This document shows positions 26,900 through 37,469 of a stretch of DNA of 64,000 nucleotides, in pieces (the stretch's first letter is position 1; every line of letters starts with the position of its first letter). Source of the DNA: Isoetes taiwanensis (lineage: Eukaryota > Streptophyta > Lycopodiopsida > Isoetales > Isoetaceae); NCBI GenBank assembly GCA_021234155.1, contig JAJEKV010000037.1, forward strand, positions 2,042,171-2,106,170, given 5' to 3'. A program made the translations under genes and the position numbers. The notes beneath the pieces are model-generated. The model was not told where the DNA came from. It saw only the letters and a program-made list of their open reading frames with translations, and did no database searches.

Positions 26900-27620
26900 G
26901 ATAGGTTCAATACGCTGTACGTTTTATACGGAATACGTATGAATTGAATGATACGGCACAAATTTGCCGTATAAAACGCAAAAAATACGGCGGAAAATAA
27001 TTCCGGCGTCAGAAAACTTTCGGCGTCACGCCAAAACAACAAAACCGCAGCGTCTGTGAAAAAATTTCGCGCGTCTTGGAAGATTGCAGCTTCGGCGTCG
27101 CGAAAACCAATTTTTTCGTCGTCGAAAAACGACGCCACCGCTGCGTCGCCAATTTTTTTTTCGTCTGCGGTTAAGAGTTTTTCGCGTCTGGAAATAATTT
27201 GAACTTCCAGCGTCGCCGAACATAATCTTCGCAGACGCGAAAATATTTTCGCGTGTCGCTGTTTTGTTCCTTTCACGGCGTCTGCGGCGAAAATTTTCTA
27301 AACTGTTTTGCCCCGTTACTAAGCAAAAAAATTTTTGGCGCCAATCGTTTGACCTGTTTTGTGGCACCGCGCATAGTATATATAAGAAAAACGTGATTAG
27401 CCCTAGAATTCACCTCGAACGTTGACCGCCGAGTTGAGTCAAAATACTCCTTGGGAAACGGTTTGCCTTTGAGGTGTCGCCGAGTCCTGACTGACGACGT
27501 TGGATACCGGAACGTGAGTTTACTCCGTCCGGTGGTTTCCGACAACAGGTTGGCATCCGCTTCCATAGAATATCCTATAGGGTCCTGTCCAACCCCTTGA
27601 TTCTTTCGATTTAACGTCGG
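26900..27620. other. CG-rich block with GCGTCGCG-type repeats and a TATA-like site
   Basis: A sharp change to CG-dinucleotide-rich sequence (ACGGCG, GGCGTCGCGAAA and similar words repeated on both strands) spans 26,930-27,310. It is followed by TATATATAAG near 27,376. It looks like the 5' leader of an inserted transposon, perhaps that of the hAT piece downstream. No confident coding assignment. Confidence 0.35.
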
Positions 27621-27921
27621 CGTAACATATGCATTGTGAGCTTGCTCCTTTGCATATATCGTCTTCCTTTAGTTCGTGTAATCAAGGAGTCGATTAAGAG
27701 ACATTGTCACCGGTCCGAGCAATGGTGGCTACTGGTCATGCATCTACCTCGGAGGTGCGGCAGCGTCATGCATCTACCTCTAGAGGTGCGAGGATCGCGG
27801 TGTGCGCGGCAGGCTGGGGGCGGGACCGCAACTCGTGCACATGGTCGCTGATCGAGTTGGTTCTTGCGGTCGGAAAAGAGGCCCGTAATGGGAGTTTGTG
27901 AAAGAGTTTGGCTTAAAATGA

Positions 27922-28612
27922 GTGGGAATGTGTGTTTTGTGGATACACATCGGTAAATGGTTCTGCAAACAAGAATTGAGCTCACATCTTACGCGAACGA
28001 GACGTCGGTGTCGCAAACTTGTACCGCATCTGGCCGACTTGCGAAAAGGATGCCATCGAGAGATTGTCTCGACCGGATGGGATACGCAAAACGAAAGAAT
28101 AATATGAGAAAAAGACGAAGTTACTTAATACTCAAGAAAGTGGTCGCGTAAGGACAAAGATAACTATACCACCCTGTTGGGACAAAGATACCGTCGAGGG
28201 CGGACTAGGGTCAATAGGTACAAGCACGGGAGAACAGAGAATGATAGAGACAATTGAAATAGTGGAAAGACAGACGAAGCAACAGAGGGTTGATCATTGC
28301 TTAACATCAGAGCAATTGAAGAAGACACAACTGAAGGTTGTAGAGGCATTTTTATATGCTGGGCTGTCTCCACATATTCTGGAGCATAAAGCAATGAAAG
28401 AAGCCTTCCAAGAAGTTGCCAAAGCAGGACCGGCTTTTAGACTGCCTTCATACAAGCATGCCAACAATAAGATGGTTGATGAAATACATGGAAAAATGGT
28501 TGAGAGGGTGGAGATGAAGTTGTGTCGTGTGACTGAAGCGCGGCCAGCTTCATTAGTGACTGATGGTATCACACGAACTGCAATTCACCATTTTATTAGC
28601 TTTCAATCTTAA
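27922..28612 (+). pseudogene. hAT-family transposase fragment (BED finger remnant and DUF659-like region)
   Basis: The segment at 27,922-28,110 (KWFCKQELSSHLTRTR..) resembles a decayed BED zinc finger. The frame at 28,241-28,612 reads VVEAFLYAGLSPHILEH, EVAKAGPAFRLPSYKH and SLVTDGITR, matching the order of the DUF659 region that precedes the catalytic domain in hAT transposases (F-hydrophobic-x2-G-hydrophobic, AGPG..PS, SDGW). The frame stops at 28,612, just before the Helitron hairpin, so the RNase H-like core and C-terminal dimerisation domain are missing. Frameshifts separate the finger from the DUF659 part. Confidence 0.65.
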
Positions 28613-28623
28613 CCCAAGAGAAA

Positions 28624-28651
28624 GCCCAGCAACGCTGGGCACTTTTTCTAG
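28624..28651 (+). other. Helitron 3' hairpin and CTAG end
   Basis: Seven-base-pair stem GCCCAGC/GCTGGGC with loop AAC, then ACTTTTTCTAG. The stem has one compensated base-pair change (A-T for G-C) relative to the terminus at 17,798, consistent with selection on the hairpin rather than on sequence. Confidence 0.93.
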
Positions 28652-29952
28652 TTGATAATATAAAATCTTTTCCGAATCAGATCAGATTCCTGTGACCAGC
28701 TTATCAACTCCTTTCTATCCGGATCAAAGGGCACCACATCTGCTGGAGTGAATACCGGGTGTGGATCCTCAGCGAATGATTTGCAGAGCCTCCTAACATG
28801 CTCGGGGTTAATAACCCTGGCGGTCATATTAGGTGGGGCCTCTTCTAGATCCCAGATAGATATTCTTCTGGTGTATGTGACTCCAAGGGGGAACATGTGG
28901 CCGTGCTTTTGTATTTTCTTTAGTGTTTCCTCTGCCATTTCTTCTTCGGCGTCACGGTCCATCTTCAGTTCCTCGGGCACTTCAAGATCTGCAATCTTTT
29001 GTAATTTCCTGGCCCTTATCTGTGCTTTGGTTTCTGGCTTTCTCTTTCTTTGGAGTGCTATCTCTGCTTGTGGATGCTACATTTCTTATGTGCTTTGTAG
29101 CCTCCTTATTGTCACTAATAGTCACGGTCACTATCGGCCGAGGCTTCTCATCAACGGGCTTCTCGATGGGACTCACGGGGAATCAAGTTTGTGAGCATCG
29201 GCCTCATCCCTCTTCTCATCCTTATGCTTTCGTCCATTTTCTCAACGTCTCGTCCTTCTTCTTGTTCTGTCTCCCTTTGTACTTCATCACCTCCACCTGT
29301 TTTTGTTCCTTTGCCAGCTTTGGTGGTTTGTTTAGTTTTTACACCTTTTCTCTGCATCTCTCCCAGCAGCCATCTGCTATCCATTACTGCTGGCATGTTG
29401 CCTGAGATCTTCGCTCTTACAATGTAGGACACGGAATTTTTGGACATGTCCATTGCCGCTCGCAGAATACCGAATCCTTTTAGGATCTCTATCGTGCCTT
29501 TGATATCCGCTTTCTCTCTCATAAGATGGCGGCGGCCAACCCTTTTTCTTGGCCGACAATTGCACGGTCCTTCATGCCGGACTCCATCATTGAAGGCTCG
29601 TAGCCTTCGCCAATCCATGCAATAGAGATCAATGTTGCCGGTGGCCGGATCTTCCATCAGGTGCACCAAGAAAGTCAAGTCTTCCTTGTTTCTTGACTTC
29701 CCTCATGTTGACAATGATACCCATCTGGGCCACGGCTGAGGCTCCTTCTTCACCTGCACCTGATTTGACAAGGAGGCAAAGTTCTTGCCTCTTGTCTCCC
29801 TTGGTTGGGTCTACACCTTCAGTCAAGGGTATGGCTCTAACGATCTCCATACACCAAGATCTTCCAGTGAGGACTATGCTCCTCGAAGTCACCACGTTCC
29901 ATTTCTTCTCGCGATGAGTCACGCGAGGTAAGCATGGTGAGAAAAATGGCAT
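28652..29952 (-). pseudogene. ParB-like/methyltransferase-like transposon gene, copy A, 5' portion
   Basis: On the minus strand this holds the N-terminal part: an unassigned region (LCLLVKSGAGEEG..), a charged linker, then INPEHVRRLCKSFAEDPHP and ADVVPFDPDRKELISW, ending ..RKRFYIIN exactly at the Helitron border. The residue order (a position/range helix, then a V-V-P-x-D strand, then G-N-H after the join) resembles ParB/sulfiredoxin-fold N-terminal regions. At least two frameshifts are visible, near 29,665 (between VKKQGR and the frame reading LVHLMEDPATG) and near 29,040 in an AAAG-rich stretch. The gene was therefore inactive or became so. The homologous relic at 42.3 kb keeps the same VVPFD phrase. 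Confidence 0.55.
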
Positions 29953-29984
29953 GTGCTAGAAAGTTAAAACAGCAAACGGCATTT

Positions 29985-30510
29985 AGACTAAATGGCGCAG
30001 GTGCGCCATTTAGAGTAAAAGCTAAATGGCGCAGGTGCGCCATTTAGATGGCGCAGCTGTGCCATTTAGACTAAATGGCGCACCGCGCTTATTTAGTAAA
30101 TGATGCGCTTGCGCCATTTAGATGGCGCAAATTGTGCCATTTAGATAAATGATGCAGTCATTGCTTATTTTAGTCTAAATAGCACACTCTGGCGCTTTTT
30201 GTTCATATAAAAGCTAAATGGCCCCATTTAGCTTTTTATATGAACAAATGGCGCAAAGCCATTTAGACTAAATGGCGCAAAGGCGCCATTTGCTCTATTA
30301 TGGGTCCTTCAAAAGCAAATGGCGATCGTCATTTAGACTAAATAAGGCTTTCTGCCATTTGCTCTTCTATGAGTCCACTTCTACAAGAATATTAACAGAC
30401 ATTATGGAAATGGCGCGCCTGCGCCATTTCATAAACTATAGGAAGAAAGGCTGCTACAAGCCAACCCTCTGCTAATGAAATGGCGCGTCCGCGCCATTAC
30501 AGACCTAAGA
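29985..30510. repeat. GGCGC palindrome cluster upstream of copy A
   Basis: About ten units of the form AAATGGCGCAGNTGCGCC + ATTT, with variants, are spaced 20-90 bases apart. Several are degraded on one arm only (for example near 30,160-30,260). Confidence 0.85.
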
Positions 30511-30659
30511 CACTACAAATCCATAAGAATAGAAACAACAGATACTAACCTGAGCCTGGCTCCTGGATTTTGATCGAAGATTGCGCCATTGTATAAAAGT
30601 ATAAAAGTACAGGACCGTATAAATCCTACTCCACTTTTTCTCCGAGCGCTCCCGGATCA

Positions 30660-31090
30660 ACAGGCGCTAGAGAGAGAAAATGGTTGAATAGGAGAGAGAG
30701 TGTGCAAGGCGCTAGGCGCTGGCGGAAGGCGGAAGGCGGGGGCGGGAGAAAATAACAATGAAATTGAAAATGAAAATTGGACGGAAAGAAAAGAAAAGAA
30801 AAGTCGGGGGAAAGAAAAGAAAAGCAATTTTACCCGCCCGCCCGTCTCTTCAAATTTGCGCGCCCGTCCGTCTCTCGAAATTTTGAAAATTTTGATTTTT
30901 CCCGCCCGCCAGTCCGTCTACAAATTTTAAAAATTTTGAATTTTCCCGCCCGTTCGTCATTATAAATTTTAAGTAGTTTGAGTCATTCCGCCAGCACGCC
31001 TGTGTCCCGCCCGCCCGCCCGCTCAAATTTGAAATTTGAATTTGCCCGCCCGTATTTTGAACTTTGAATTTGCCCGCCCGTCCACTTCAT
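30660..31090. repeat. GC-rich low-complexity block (CCCGCCCG / CAAATTT)
   Basis: A purine-rich start (GGCGGAAGGCGG, AAAGAAAAGAAAAG) passes into alternating CCCGCCCGY words and AT-rich words such as CAAATTTGAAATTTG. Five to six irregular repeats are seen between 30,830 and 31,085. No gene. Confidence 0.8.
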
Positions 31091-31339
31091 AATGGGCGCC
31101 TTTCGCTGTCTGCTGTCAGGAGGCAGACATGGTCATTAGAAGGCGCTATAGTCGACTCCGACGGTTGCGATTTTATGCACCTCGTCCTCGTTTCAATATT
31201 CGTAGGTATTTGCGCCTGAGATCACTTGGTCGACAAAGCAGGGCGCTTCTCCGACGTCTATTCCGTCTTAGACGTTGGTTCCTTAGTCGATAGCAGCAGT
31301 CGCCAGCTTGGCCGCTTGTCTTTCTTTTGCAGCCGCTTA

Positions 31340-31520
31340 GCCCTTGTCTTCATTCTTCAGGCGCGCGGCTTCGTTCTTCAGGCGCTCGGCTTCATTCTTC
31401 AGGCGCTTGGCTTCATTCTAGTGGCGCTCGTCTTCATTTTTCAGGCGCTTGTCCAGATTCTCCAGGCGCTTGTCCAGACTTGTCCAGATTATTCAGGCGC
31501 TTGTCCAAATTCTTCAGGCG
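31340..31520. repeat. Minisatellite with core TTCAGGCGC
   Basis: About ten copies of an 18-base unit near CTTCATTCTTCAGGCGCT, drifting to CCAGATTCTCCAGGCGCT on the right. The apparent open frame is repetitive and not credible as a gene. Confidence 0.85.
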
Positions 31521-31759
31521 CATTCTCTGATATGGCAGATCCTGAATCGTCAATGACCTCCAGGTTAGAGGCTATTCAGTTCTAGTATGTTAAATGTTTT
31601 AGTATGTTTAATGTAGGATGTAGGATGTTAAATGTTTTAATATGTTTTAAGGGTAGATCTTCTCTATCTTGTTCAGTAGATAAGTTCTCAACAATTGATG
31701 TCTTGCTGAATCTTGTAGTAATAGGAATCCATAACTCTAGCTATTAGATATAGCATTTA

Positions 31760-32030
31760 GATTAAAGATGCCATTTACCTGTCAATGGGCCATTTTCCTT
31801 AAAATGGAGCAGTAGCGCCATTTTCCTTGAAATGGAGCAGCTGCGCCATTTTCCTTTAGATGGCGCAAATTGCCATTTTAAAGGGAATGGCGCAAATGCC
31901 CATTTCAAGGAAAATGGCGCTATTGCTCCATTTTAAGGAAAATGGCCCAGGTAAATGGCGCAGCTGCGCCATTTAAAGGTAAATGGCGCGACTGCGCCAT
32001 TTCGTAAATGGAGCAGCTGCGCCATTTGTC
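31760..32030. repeat. GGCGC palindrome cluster, outer
   Basis: Seven or more units of ATGGCGCAGCTGCGCCAT type and the variant ATGGAGCAGCTGCGCCAT. It is the last palindrome cluster before the DUF7869 region and may mark the outer edge of element A. Confidence 0.8.
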
Positions 32031-32186
32031 TCATGTCGTATAATTTCTTTCACATTTCCGCGCTATTTTTACTAAGTATATGTCATCGAGGCTTGCATGT
32101 CTTTAACAAGTATATATATATATATATGTGTATTGATTCTCACAGGAAAAGGCCCCTGCGTAACCTTGTCGATGGGGATGTGGTAG

Positions 32187-32716
32187 TTGCCAGGGGACAT
32201 GAATTGCATAGAGGCCATCTCGCGATGGCGAACATTCCATGGTGCAATGTGGTCGGAGGTCACCGGAAGCCATAGTGCCCACCCATGTGCTTCCCATTCC
32301 GGTGTGAGGGAGCGGATAACATTGCCGGGCCGCGGGGGGACATTTATCGAATGGCCTCAAATCAAGTGAAATAATCGTGAAGGAGCCCCAACTATGTCAT
32401 CGGAAACGCCCCGATAATCGAAACCCCAACTTGCCTAGTAGTCCCTCCACAACATCATCGACTTCGGTGTAATTCCACTCCGGCCCTTCAAACAATGGCG
32501 GCCACGCAGAATATGGTGAACCTTGTCAAGAATAATACCGTGGGTTGGTAAGGGTGTCTTGGTGAATAGAACTTGCATCCATGGGAAGAATGTTGACGAC
32601 TCAACGTAGCGAAGGCAAGTTACCGAGGTCGTGGTGCCTACCCACATCCTTCCGATTCCATGTGATGGCGCCGACAACATTGAAAGAGGTCAGGGCACGT
32701 TTATCGAATGGCCTCG
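32187..32716. repeat. Diverged direct repeat, two copies of about 160 bp
   Basis: 32,187-32,360 and 32,564-32,716 share CACCCATGTGCTTCC-like, AACATTG and ATTTATCGAATGGCCTC phrases in the same order. Minus-strand frames read related peptides (W-V-G-T in both), but no function is recognised. Confidence 0.55.
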
Positions 32717-32798
32717 GTAGGATATAAGATATCCCATTGATTTAGCTTACTCCATCATCGACCTCGAATGTAGAATCAGAGAGGCAAAGGTCGATGCG

Positions 32799-33128
32799 AT
32801 GAAGAAATTGATCCTACAAAGGGATCTAGGTACACGTTTTCCTCGCAGGGATAGCATCGATGATGATGAACCACCACTTAGTTTCTCAAGAACCCATCTC
32901 TTGGATAAGCATTGCCACATTCTTCATGCATGTGACCGAAGTAAATATGTAGAGGCCATAATTGTCTTGATGATCCCCGGATGCTTTGACGATGAATTTT
33001 TAGGAGACTCAAAGGTGGGGCTCAGGGAAAAGATCCTTCCCCGCACTAATTACGAGGGATCTCAAATGTCATGCTTGTGCGAAGGCCGGCCAAAAATGCA
33101 CTTGTACAATGGGAAAATAGCGATGTGA
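32799..33128 (+). CDS. Unrecognised open frame, probably transposon remnant
   Basis: A 109-codon frame; the coding-like text seems to extend upstream without a Met (IIDLECRIREAKVD..). It has no motif I can name. It lies directly upstream of the DUF7869-like relic on the same strand and may be its lost 5' part or a separate fragment. Confidence 0.2.
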   Translation: MKKLILQRDLGTRFPRRDSIDDDEPPLSFSRTHLLDKHCHILHACDRSKYVEAIIVLMIPGCFDDEFLGDSKVGLREKILPRTNYEGSQMSCLCEGRPKMHLYNGKIAM

Positions 33129-33211
33129 TGTTTGCAGGATGGAAGGACCCATCTCACAACATCCGCAAGCTCGAGAAGCTAAAGAAAATAAGGATATGGA
33201 AATAGAATCAT

Positions 33212-35695
33212 TTGAGGACAACATTCAAAGCTCAATTCAAACGAAAAAGGAAATATACTTACACACATAGGATTCCAAGACAACCCAAGGGAAAGAGCAA
33301 AGAGGAAAGGCTATGCTCCATAACTTCAATCAATAAGTTCATGAAGTCAAGTCTTTGCAAAAATACTTGCAACAAGAAACTTACCAAGCATGATCAAGTA
33401 CGTGAATTAAGAAAAGAATTTTTATCCCAACCATACAATGCAAGGGTTACATTTTTTTTTTTGCGCCTTTGAGTGTGACTTACACACAGAGAAACAAGAG
33501 GACGGGATAGTGCTCAAGGGGATGGAATTAATGCATTTGGGTGGCGATGGCTTTAGGTATCAGTCGACCAACATTTTACAATTGGAGAAACAGATTTGAA
33601 GCAGGTGCAAAGGTAGCCGAACATGGTAATATCGGGCTCTAAGAAGCCTAGATCTTCTACATTGGCCAATCAATGTGTGCTAGATGATTCATTCAGAGAA
33701 TGCCGAAAGTATTCCCCATAGGAGCAAAAAAAGAGGTAGAGATGATGTAAGAGAAAATGTACGCAAGCTTCCTTCCATTCTTAATAAGAAGCTTATACAT
33801 AAAGAAGTTGGTGCAGTCGTTGAAGAGCTTACAGGAACAACTGTAGCCTTGAACTCTTTTTATAGTATATGGAAAAGAGAATTTCCGATGTTAGCATTGC
33901 AAAAAATACAGCCTTCTCTAAATGCAACATCCGGCGTGGTAATTAAGCGTAAACTGAAAAAAAATAAAGATACGAGAGAGAGACGAAATCTTGCAATTCA
34001 ACGTCGGTCTCATATGCTAGAGCAACGCTCTTGCGTCAATAATATTGGCATTGGAGAGCATTGTCACAAATGGTCTCACGAAAATCATCTATGTATAATA
34101 CATGATAAGATGGATCAGTTTAAGACTTTAGTGCCTAGAAGTCATCATCTAGCAAAATCTGTATGGAGAGGTGATCGCTTGAAGAGCAGCGGTTTGACAG
34201 AGCTCGACTCAAGGGCACCCCGGTGGTCGTGCCTATGGTCATTTCTCACTTGATTTATGGAAAGATGATTCAAACTTCCACATTGGTTCACTTTCTAGGA
34301 TATTGCATAACTTGGAATTGGTACAAGAGGACAAGATAGGTGACTTATGTGGAAGTAAGCCTGCAGATTGCAAATGGATGCAAGCGAAATAAGGATACCA
34401 ATCCTTTGAAGAACAAACTTGCTTCTATGGCGTAAGTATTGCCAAGTGCTTCAACTACAACGAATCCTGAGGTGTTCAACCCTCTCCCCCGAAATCTCTA
34501 TTTGCAACTTGATAATGCATCAGGGCAAAACAAAAATAGGTATGTCTTTTCATACTTATCTTACTTGACTTGGCTTAAGGTCTTTGATGAGATCCAAGTG
34601 GGCTTTATGATGGTCGGCCACACCCATGATGATATTGATGCTTTATTTGGGAATTTTTCAACCTTGATGAGTTCATCGGATGCTTTGACACTACCAGAGC
34701 TACTTTACTTGTTCAGCAAGTGCAATGCAAAATCTCCAATTCCATACTTTATTGATGAAGTTCCAAATTGGAAGGCTTTTGTGAAGGGATTCATCCCTGA
34801 TAAAGGCCAACGCTTGGTTGGGCATACTGAACCATTGCTCTTCAAATTTAAGATGGCAGGAGATTGGCCTGTTATGCAATACAAAATGCGTCCTACACAT
34901 AAAGAGTGGCTTCCAGCAGATTCTCCAGGAGCTAGAATGTGGAAAGAGGATGAACATGGTCAGCCAATGATACCAAGTGGTGTGCCACAAAATATTCCTC
35001 CTAGACCAACATTGAAAGATCTTCCAGGGTTGAAGGATAGCATCAACAAATACATCTCCCTATGGAAGGACATATGTAAGAATCAAGAAACTAGCTTGTT
35101 TGCAAGGCAATACACGGCAAGTGTTGAGTATTGGAGCCAGCTTCTTATCTCTTTGGAGGATGTTGCTCCAGGACGTCCTCAAAATGATGCATTTTGGCCA
35201 CAAACAAGACAAGCTCCTCTAGAACAAACAACATTTGTTCCAGAGGTCGACGTATCTGCCTTGGTCACGCGACCTTTACCATCTTATTGTGGCCCGTTAG
35301 ATGGCCGTCCAGTGTTGTCTCTTGAAGAGTTTGATCCTCACGTACATGTGACAAAGGATATGTTTGTTCTAGTCAGACCTGGAGATGATAACACTGCCAC
35401 TTGGTTAGGATATGCAGAGGAGAATGCTGTTCTTGATCCAGAATCTACATATTTTGGCCATATATTTGTATCGTGGTGGAAGCCTACTGGAGGGAACTAC
35501 AAAGACTGCTTGACTAAGCGTTGGCGGCCTAATCCTTCCGATCCTTCAAGGTACGAAAACTTAGATGCTATTCATTATGCTTGGGATGCCAATGGCAAGA
35601 GGCCGAAAAACAAAATCAAATTCAAAATATATTGTAGACATGTGGAAAGACATAGCACATTTCTCATCTTAATACATGAGATCTTGTACTTGTAA
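33212..35695 (+). pseudogene. DUF7869-type transposase, copy 1
   Basis: The plus strand holds, in order: a Lys/Cys-rich N-terminal part (NKKLTKHDQVRELRKEF), a helix-turn-helix-like stretch (ALGISRPTFYNWRNRFEAG), IIHDKMDQ near 34,100, then FNPLPRNLYLQLDNASGQNK near 34,480-34,530 and GHTHDDIDALFG near 34,615. The three acidic blocks (HDKMDQ, QLDN, HTHDDID) look like an RNase H-fold catalytic set; this is inferred from the pattern, since the family is annotated as a domain of unknown function. A single 418-codon frame covers the second half; the first half has frameshifts near 33,480, 34,180-34,250 and 34,390. A second copy lies at 48.1-58.1 kb. Confidence 0.7.
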
Positions 35696-35838
35696 TACAT
35701 ATCTTTCATCTTAATACATAAGATCTTGTACATTACTATATTTGTGATCATATATAACTGCTTACATCTTTAATATATAAATGCATACATGATTCATAGA
35801 TAAGATGGTCAGAAGTGCTTATATGTTGAACAGGTGAT

Positions 35839-36072
35839 TCATTCATCTTCAGGATCTGTAGTAGTGATCCCTGATATCTCATAGCTCATGCGCTCAGGAA
35901 GCCAAATCAGATGGATCATAACACGAATTGACGCAGGGCAATGAATCTCAGCGCCCAAAGCTTTTCTTTGCAGGTAGGGATCAAGAAGAAGATGCCTGTC
36001 TAGGCAACCAACAAGATCAGAGTGGCTCATTGAGCACTTGATCGCCTCGATGTAATGAACAGAAGAAGGCAA
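35839..36072 (-). CDS. Short unknown protein, family S member 1 (77 residues)
   Basis: Intact frame starting at 36,072. It reads IKCSMSHSDLVGC, LLLDPYLQ, VMIHLIWLPE and ends with an acidic tail (DPEDE). The pattern I-x-C-x-[ML]-[SN]-[HY]-x-D-[LF]-x2-C, then L-[DE]-x-[WY]-L, then [VI]-x-[VI]-H-L-x-W is shared with the three neighbours at 36,412, 36,908 and 38,607. No signal peptide or membrane segment. A TATA-like CTATAAAAATAG lies about 50 bases upstream of the ATG. The upstream 60 bases are nearly identical to those of member 2, so the promoter was duplicated with the gene. Function is unknown. Confidence 0.6.
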   Translation of the reverse strand: MPSSVHYIEAIKCSMSHSDLVGCLDRHLLLDPYLQRKALGAEIHCPASIRVMIHLIWLPERMSYEISGITTTDPEDE

Positions 36073-36113
36073 ATAATCTATGGGAGATGAATGACCTCCA
36101 GCCCCGAATGGAG

Positions 36114-36125
36114 CTATTTTTATAG
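36114..36125 (-). promoter_or_regulatory. TATA box of family S member 1
   Basis: CTATAAAAATAG on the minus strand, about 45-50 bases before the ATG, inside a block conserved with member 2 (GTGAAGTAAAATTATTGATG on the plus strand). Confidence 0.5.
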
Positions 36126-36411
36126 TGAAGTAAAATTATTGATGTGAATTATTGGGGTGGACTGTAGCGCCATCATTGAGCGTATACAAGTATCATGTAC
36201 TCGTACAGGTATGATTCTATCATGTACTCAGATTCTATACATCAACTAATATTCACTATGCTTATATTATATATATTCTTAACAGGTATACATATCATCG
36301 ATGATTCACTCATCATTGCTGCTTGACTAATATAGGTGTGATTGAAATTAAAGACAACTTGCATAGTTCATAGGTACTCATGTCATTATTATATCCTTAG
36401 CAGATACAGAT

Positions 36412-36654
36412 TCACTCATCATCAACATCAAAGCACGTGATGCTATTCAGCTCATAGATCTCCTGATCAGGAAGCCAATAAAGGTGGACCTTAACACGAG
36501 TGAGCTTCTTGCAAGCACTCGCAGGACCATCTGCTTTGGACTGCAGCCATGGATCAAGTTTGATACCATTTCTGTAGCATTCACACAGATCATTATAGCT
36601 AAGGTAGCACCTGAAGGATCGGATGTTCTCTGGACGATCAGGCAAGGAAGCCAT
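36412..36654 (-). CDS. Short unknown protein, family S member 2 (80 residues)
   Basis: Intact frame starting at 36,654: FRCYLSYNDLCECYRNG, IKLDPWLQSKADG, VKVHLYWLPDQEIYELNSI and an acidic end (DVDDE). It aligns with member 1 over its full length at roughly 35-40% by eye, with the two Cys, the L-D-x-[WY]-L segment and the H-L-x-W segment conserved. That pattern suggests protein-level constraint. The TATA-like element and leader are shared with member 1. No known domain is recognised. Confidence 0.6.
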   Translation of the reverse strand: MASLPDRPENIRSFRCYLSYNDLCECYRNGIKLDPWLQSKADGPASACKKLTRVKVHLYWLPDQEIYELNSITCFDVDDE

Positions 36655-36687
36655 GGGAGATGAATGAGCTCTACCACCGGATGGAGC

Positions 36688-36699
36688 TGCTTTTATAGT
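36688..36699 (-). promoter_or_regulatory. TATA box of family S member 2
   Basis: CACTATAAAAGC on the minus strand, about 40 bases upstream of the start codon, in the conserved duplicated leader. Confidence 0.5.
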
Positions 36700-36835
36700 G
36701 AAGTAAAATTATTGATGTGAATTATTGGTGTATGGAGCCATTATACGAGTACCATACAAGTATGTATATGATCCAATAATTTCTATGTATATACCATCAA
36801 TAATTTTGGTGGGTATATACCATCAATAATTTTGG

Positions 36836-36849
36836 TGGGTATAAATATA
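36836..36849 (+). promoter_or_regulatory. TATA box of family S member 3
   Basis: GGGTATAAATATAC on the plus strand, about 65 bases before the ATG at 36,908. It follows a tandem TACCATCAATAATTTTGG repeat of two copies. Confidence 0.5.
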
Positions 36850-36907
36850 CATCAAATTGTCGAGTGCAGCAACATTGGCCTCCGTCTAGCTATGACGTAT
36901 TCTGGTC

Positions 36908-37174
36908 TTGAACGTGATTCTATCTATCACTTGCAAGATGAATCATGAGGACTTCAAGCGGTGCCGCGAGCGAGATATACCGCTTGAAGACTGGCTCACC
37001 ACTGTTGCTCTCAATCCTCGCCATTATCCTGATCCCGTCGATGTTATCATCCATCTCCTGTGGAATAGGGAGTATCAAATGTTCATGATCGAAAGGATCT
37101 CTGAGCGCCTACGCTGGTTCTCTGATCATTCGAGTAATAGTAGAAGAATAATAGTACTTGTTATCTTATTGTAA
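36908..37174 (+). CDS. Short unknown protein, family S member 3 (88 residues)
   Basis: Intact frame on the opposite strand to members 1 and 2. It reads ITCKMNHEDFKRCRERD, IPLEDWLTTVALNPRH, DVIIHLLWNREYQMFMIERI. The start at 36,908 is preferred because the conserved I-x-C segment lies only seven residues in; a second Met (MNHEDF) would lose it. The C-terminal end (HSSNSRR..) runs into a tandem repeat that has replaced the acidic tail of its relatives, so the original stop may have been lost. Confidence 0.55.
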   Translation: MNVILSITCKMNHEDFKRCRERDIPLEDWLTTVALNPRHYPDPVDVIIHLLWNREYQMFMIERISERLRWFSDHSSNSRRIIVLVILL

Positions 37175-37430
37175 TCTGGTTGTGTTAGTATACAACAGGT
37201 ATACATAACCTTTTGTAATACACATAACCGTACTATAAGTAATAGTAGAAGAATAATAGTATTTGTTATCTTATTGTAATCTGGTTGTGTTAGTATACAA
37301 CAGGTATACATAACCTTTTGTAATACACATAACCATACTATATGTATTGAGGTATACTAGTATGCAACAGGTATACATAACCTTTGTAATACACATAACC
37401 ATACTATAAGTATTGAGGTATACATAACCC
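37133..37430. repeat. Tandem repeat, period about 105 bp
   Basis: A unit beginning AGTAATAGTAGAAGAATAAT and ending with a TACACATAACC phrase is repeated twice nearly perfectly from 37,133 and 37,238, with a shorter third copy after 37,340. The repeat begins inside the 3' end of family S member 3. Confidence 0.85.
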
Positions 37431-37469
37431 TCCAAGGTATACTATATAAAAATTATTCCAACTTGTCTT

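Larger units (their letters stand above)
21242..28651 (+). mobile_element. Complete non-autonomous Helitron, 7.41 kb, with captured gene pieces
   Basis: The 5' end is TCTATATATAATAATAAAG at 21,242. The 3' end is a GCCCAGC/GCTGGGC hairpin (28,624-28,640) followed by 11 bases ending CTAG at 28,651. It sits between A (21,241) and T (28,652), the expected Helitron target, without target duplication. Removing it rejoins the minus-strand ParB-like frame so that ..FYIIN and GNHS.. become continuous, sharing the two-residue IN-GN context in phase. No Rep/helicase gene is present, so it moved in trans. Cargo on its plus strand includes a zinc-ribbon-like exon, an ABCC transporter fragment, an unknown multi-exon gene and a hAT transposase piece. 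Confidence 0.93.

Noticed and set aside
21242-28651. Autonomous Helitron encoding Rep/helicase
   Set aside because: No Rep two-His motif or helicase frame was found; the cargo is exon fragments only.
19272-29952. Bacterial or phage contamination, suggested by ParB- and methylase-like regions
   Set aside because: The gene has GT-AG introns and is interrupted by a plant-type Helitron carrying plant transporter exons, so it is part of a eukaryotic nuclear genome.
31226-31585. 119-codon open frame rich in Leu/Gln/Ala
   Set aside because: It covers the TTCAGGCGC minisatellite and repeats the same short peptide, so it is a repeat artefact.
32100-32145. TATA promoter at the (TA)n stretch
   Set aside because: It is a short TA microsatellite with no credible downstream gene start on either strand.
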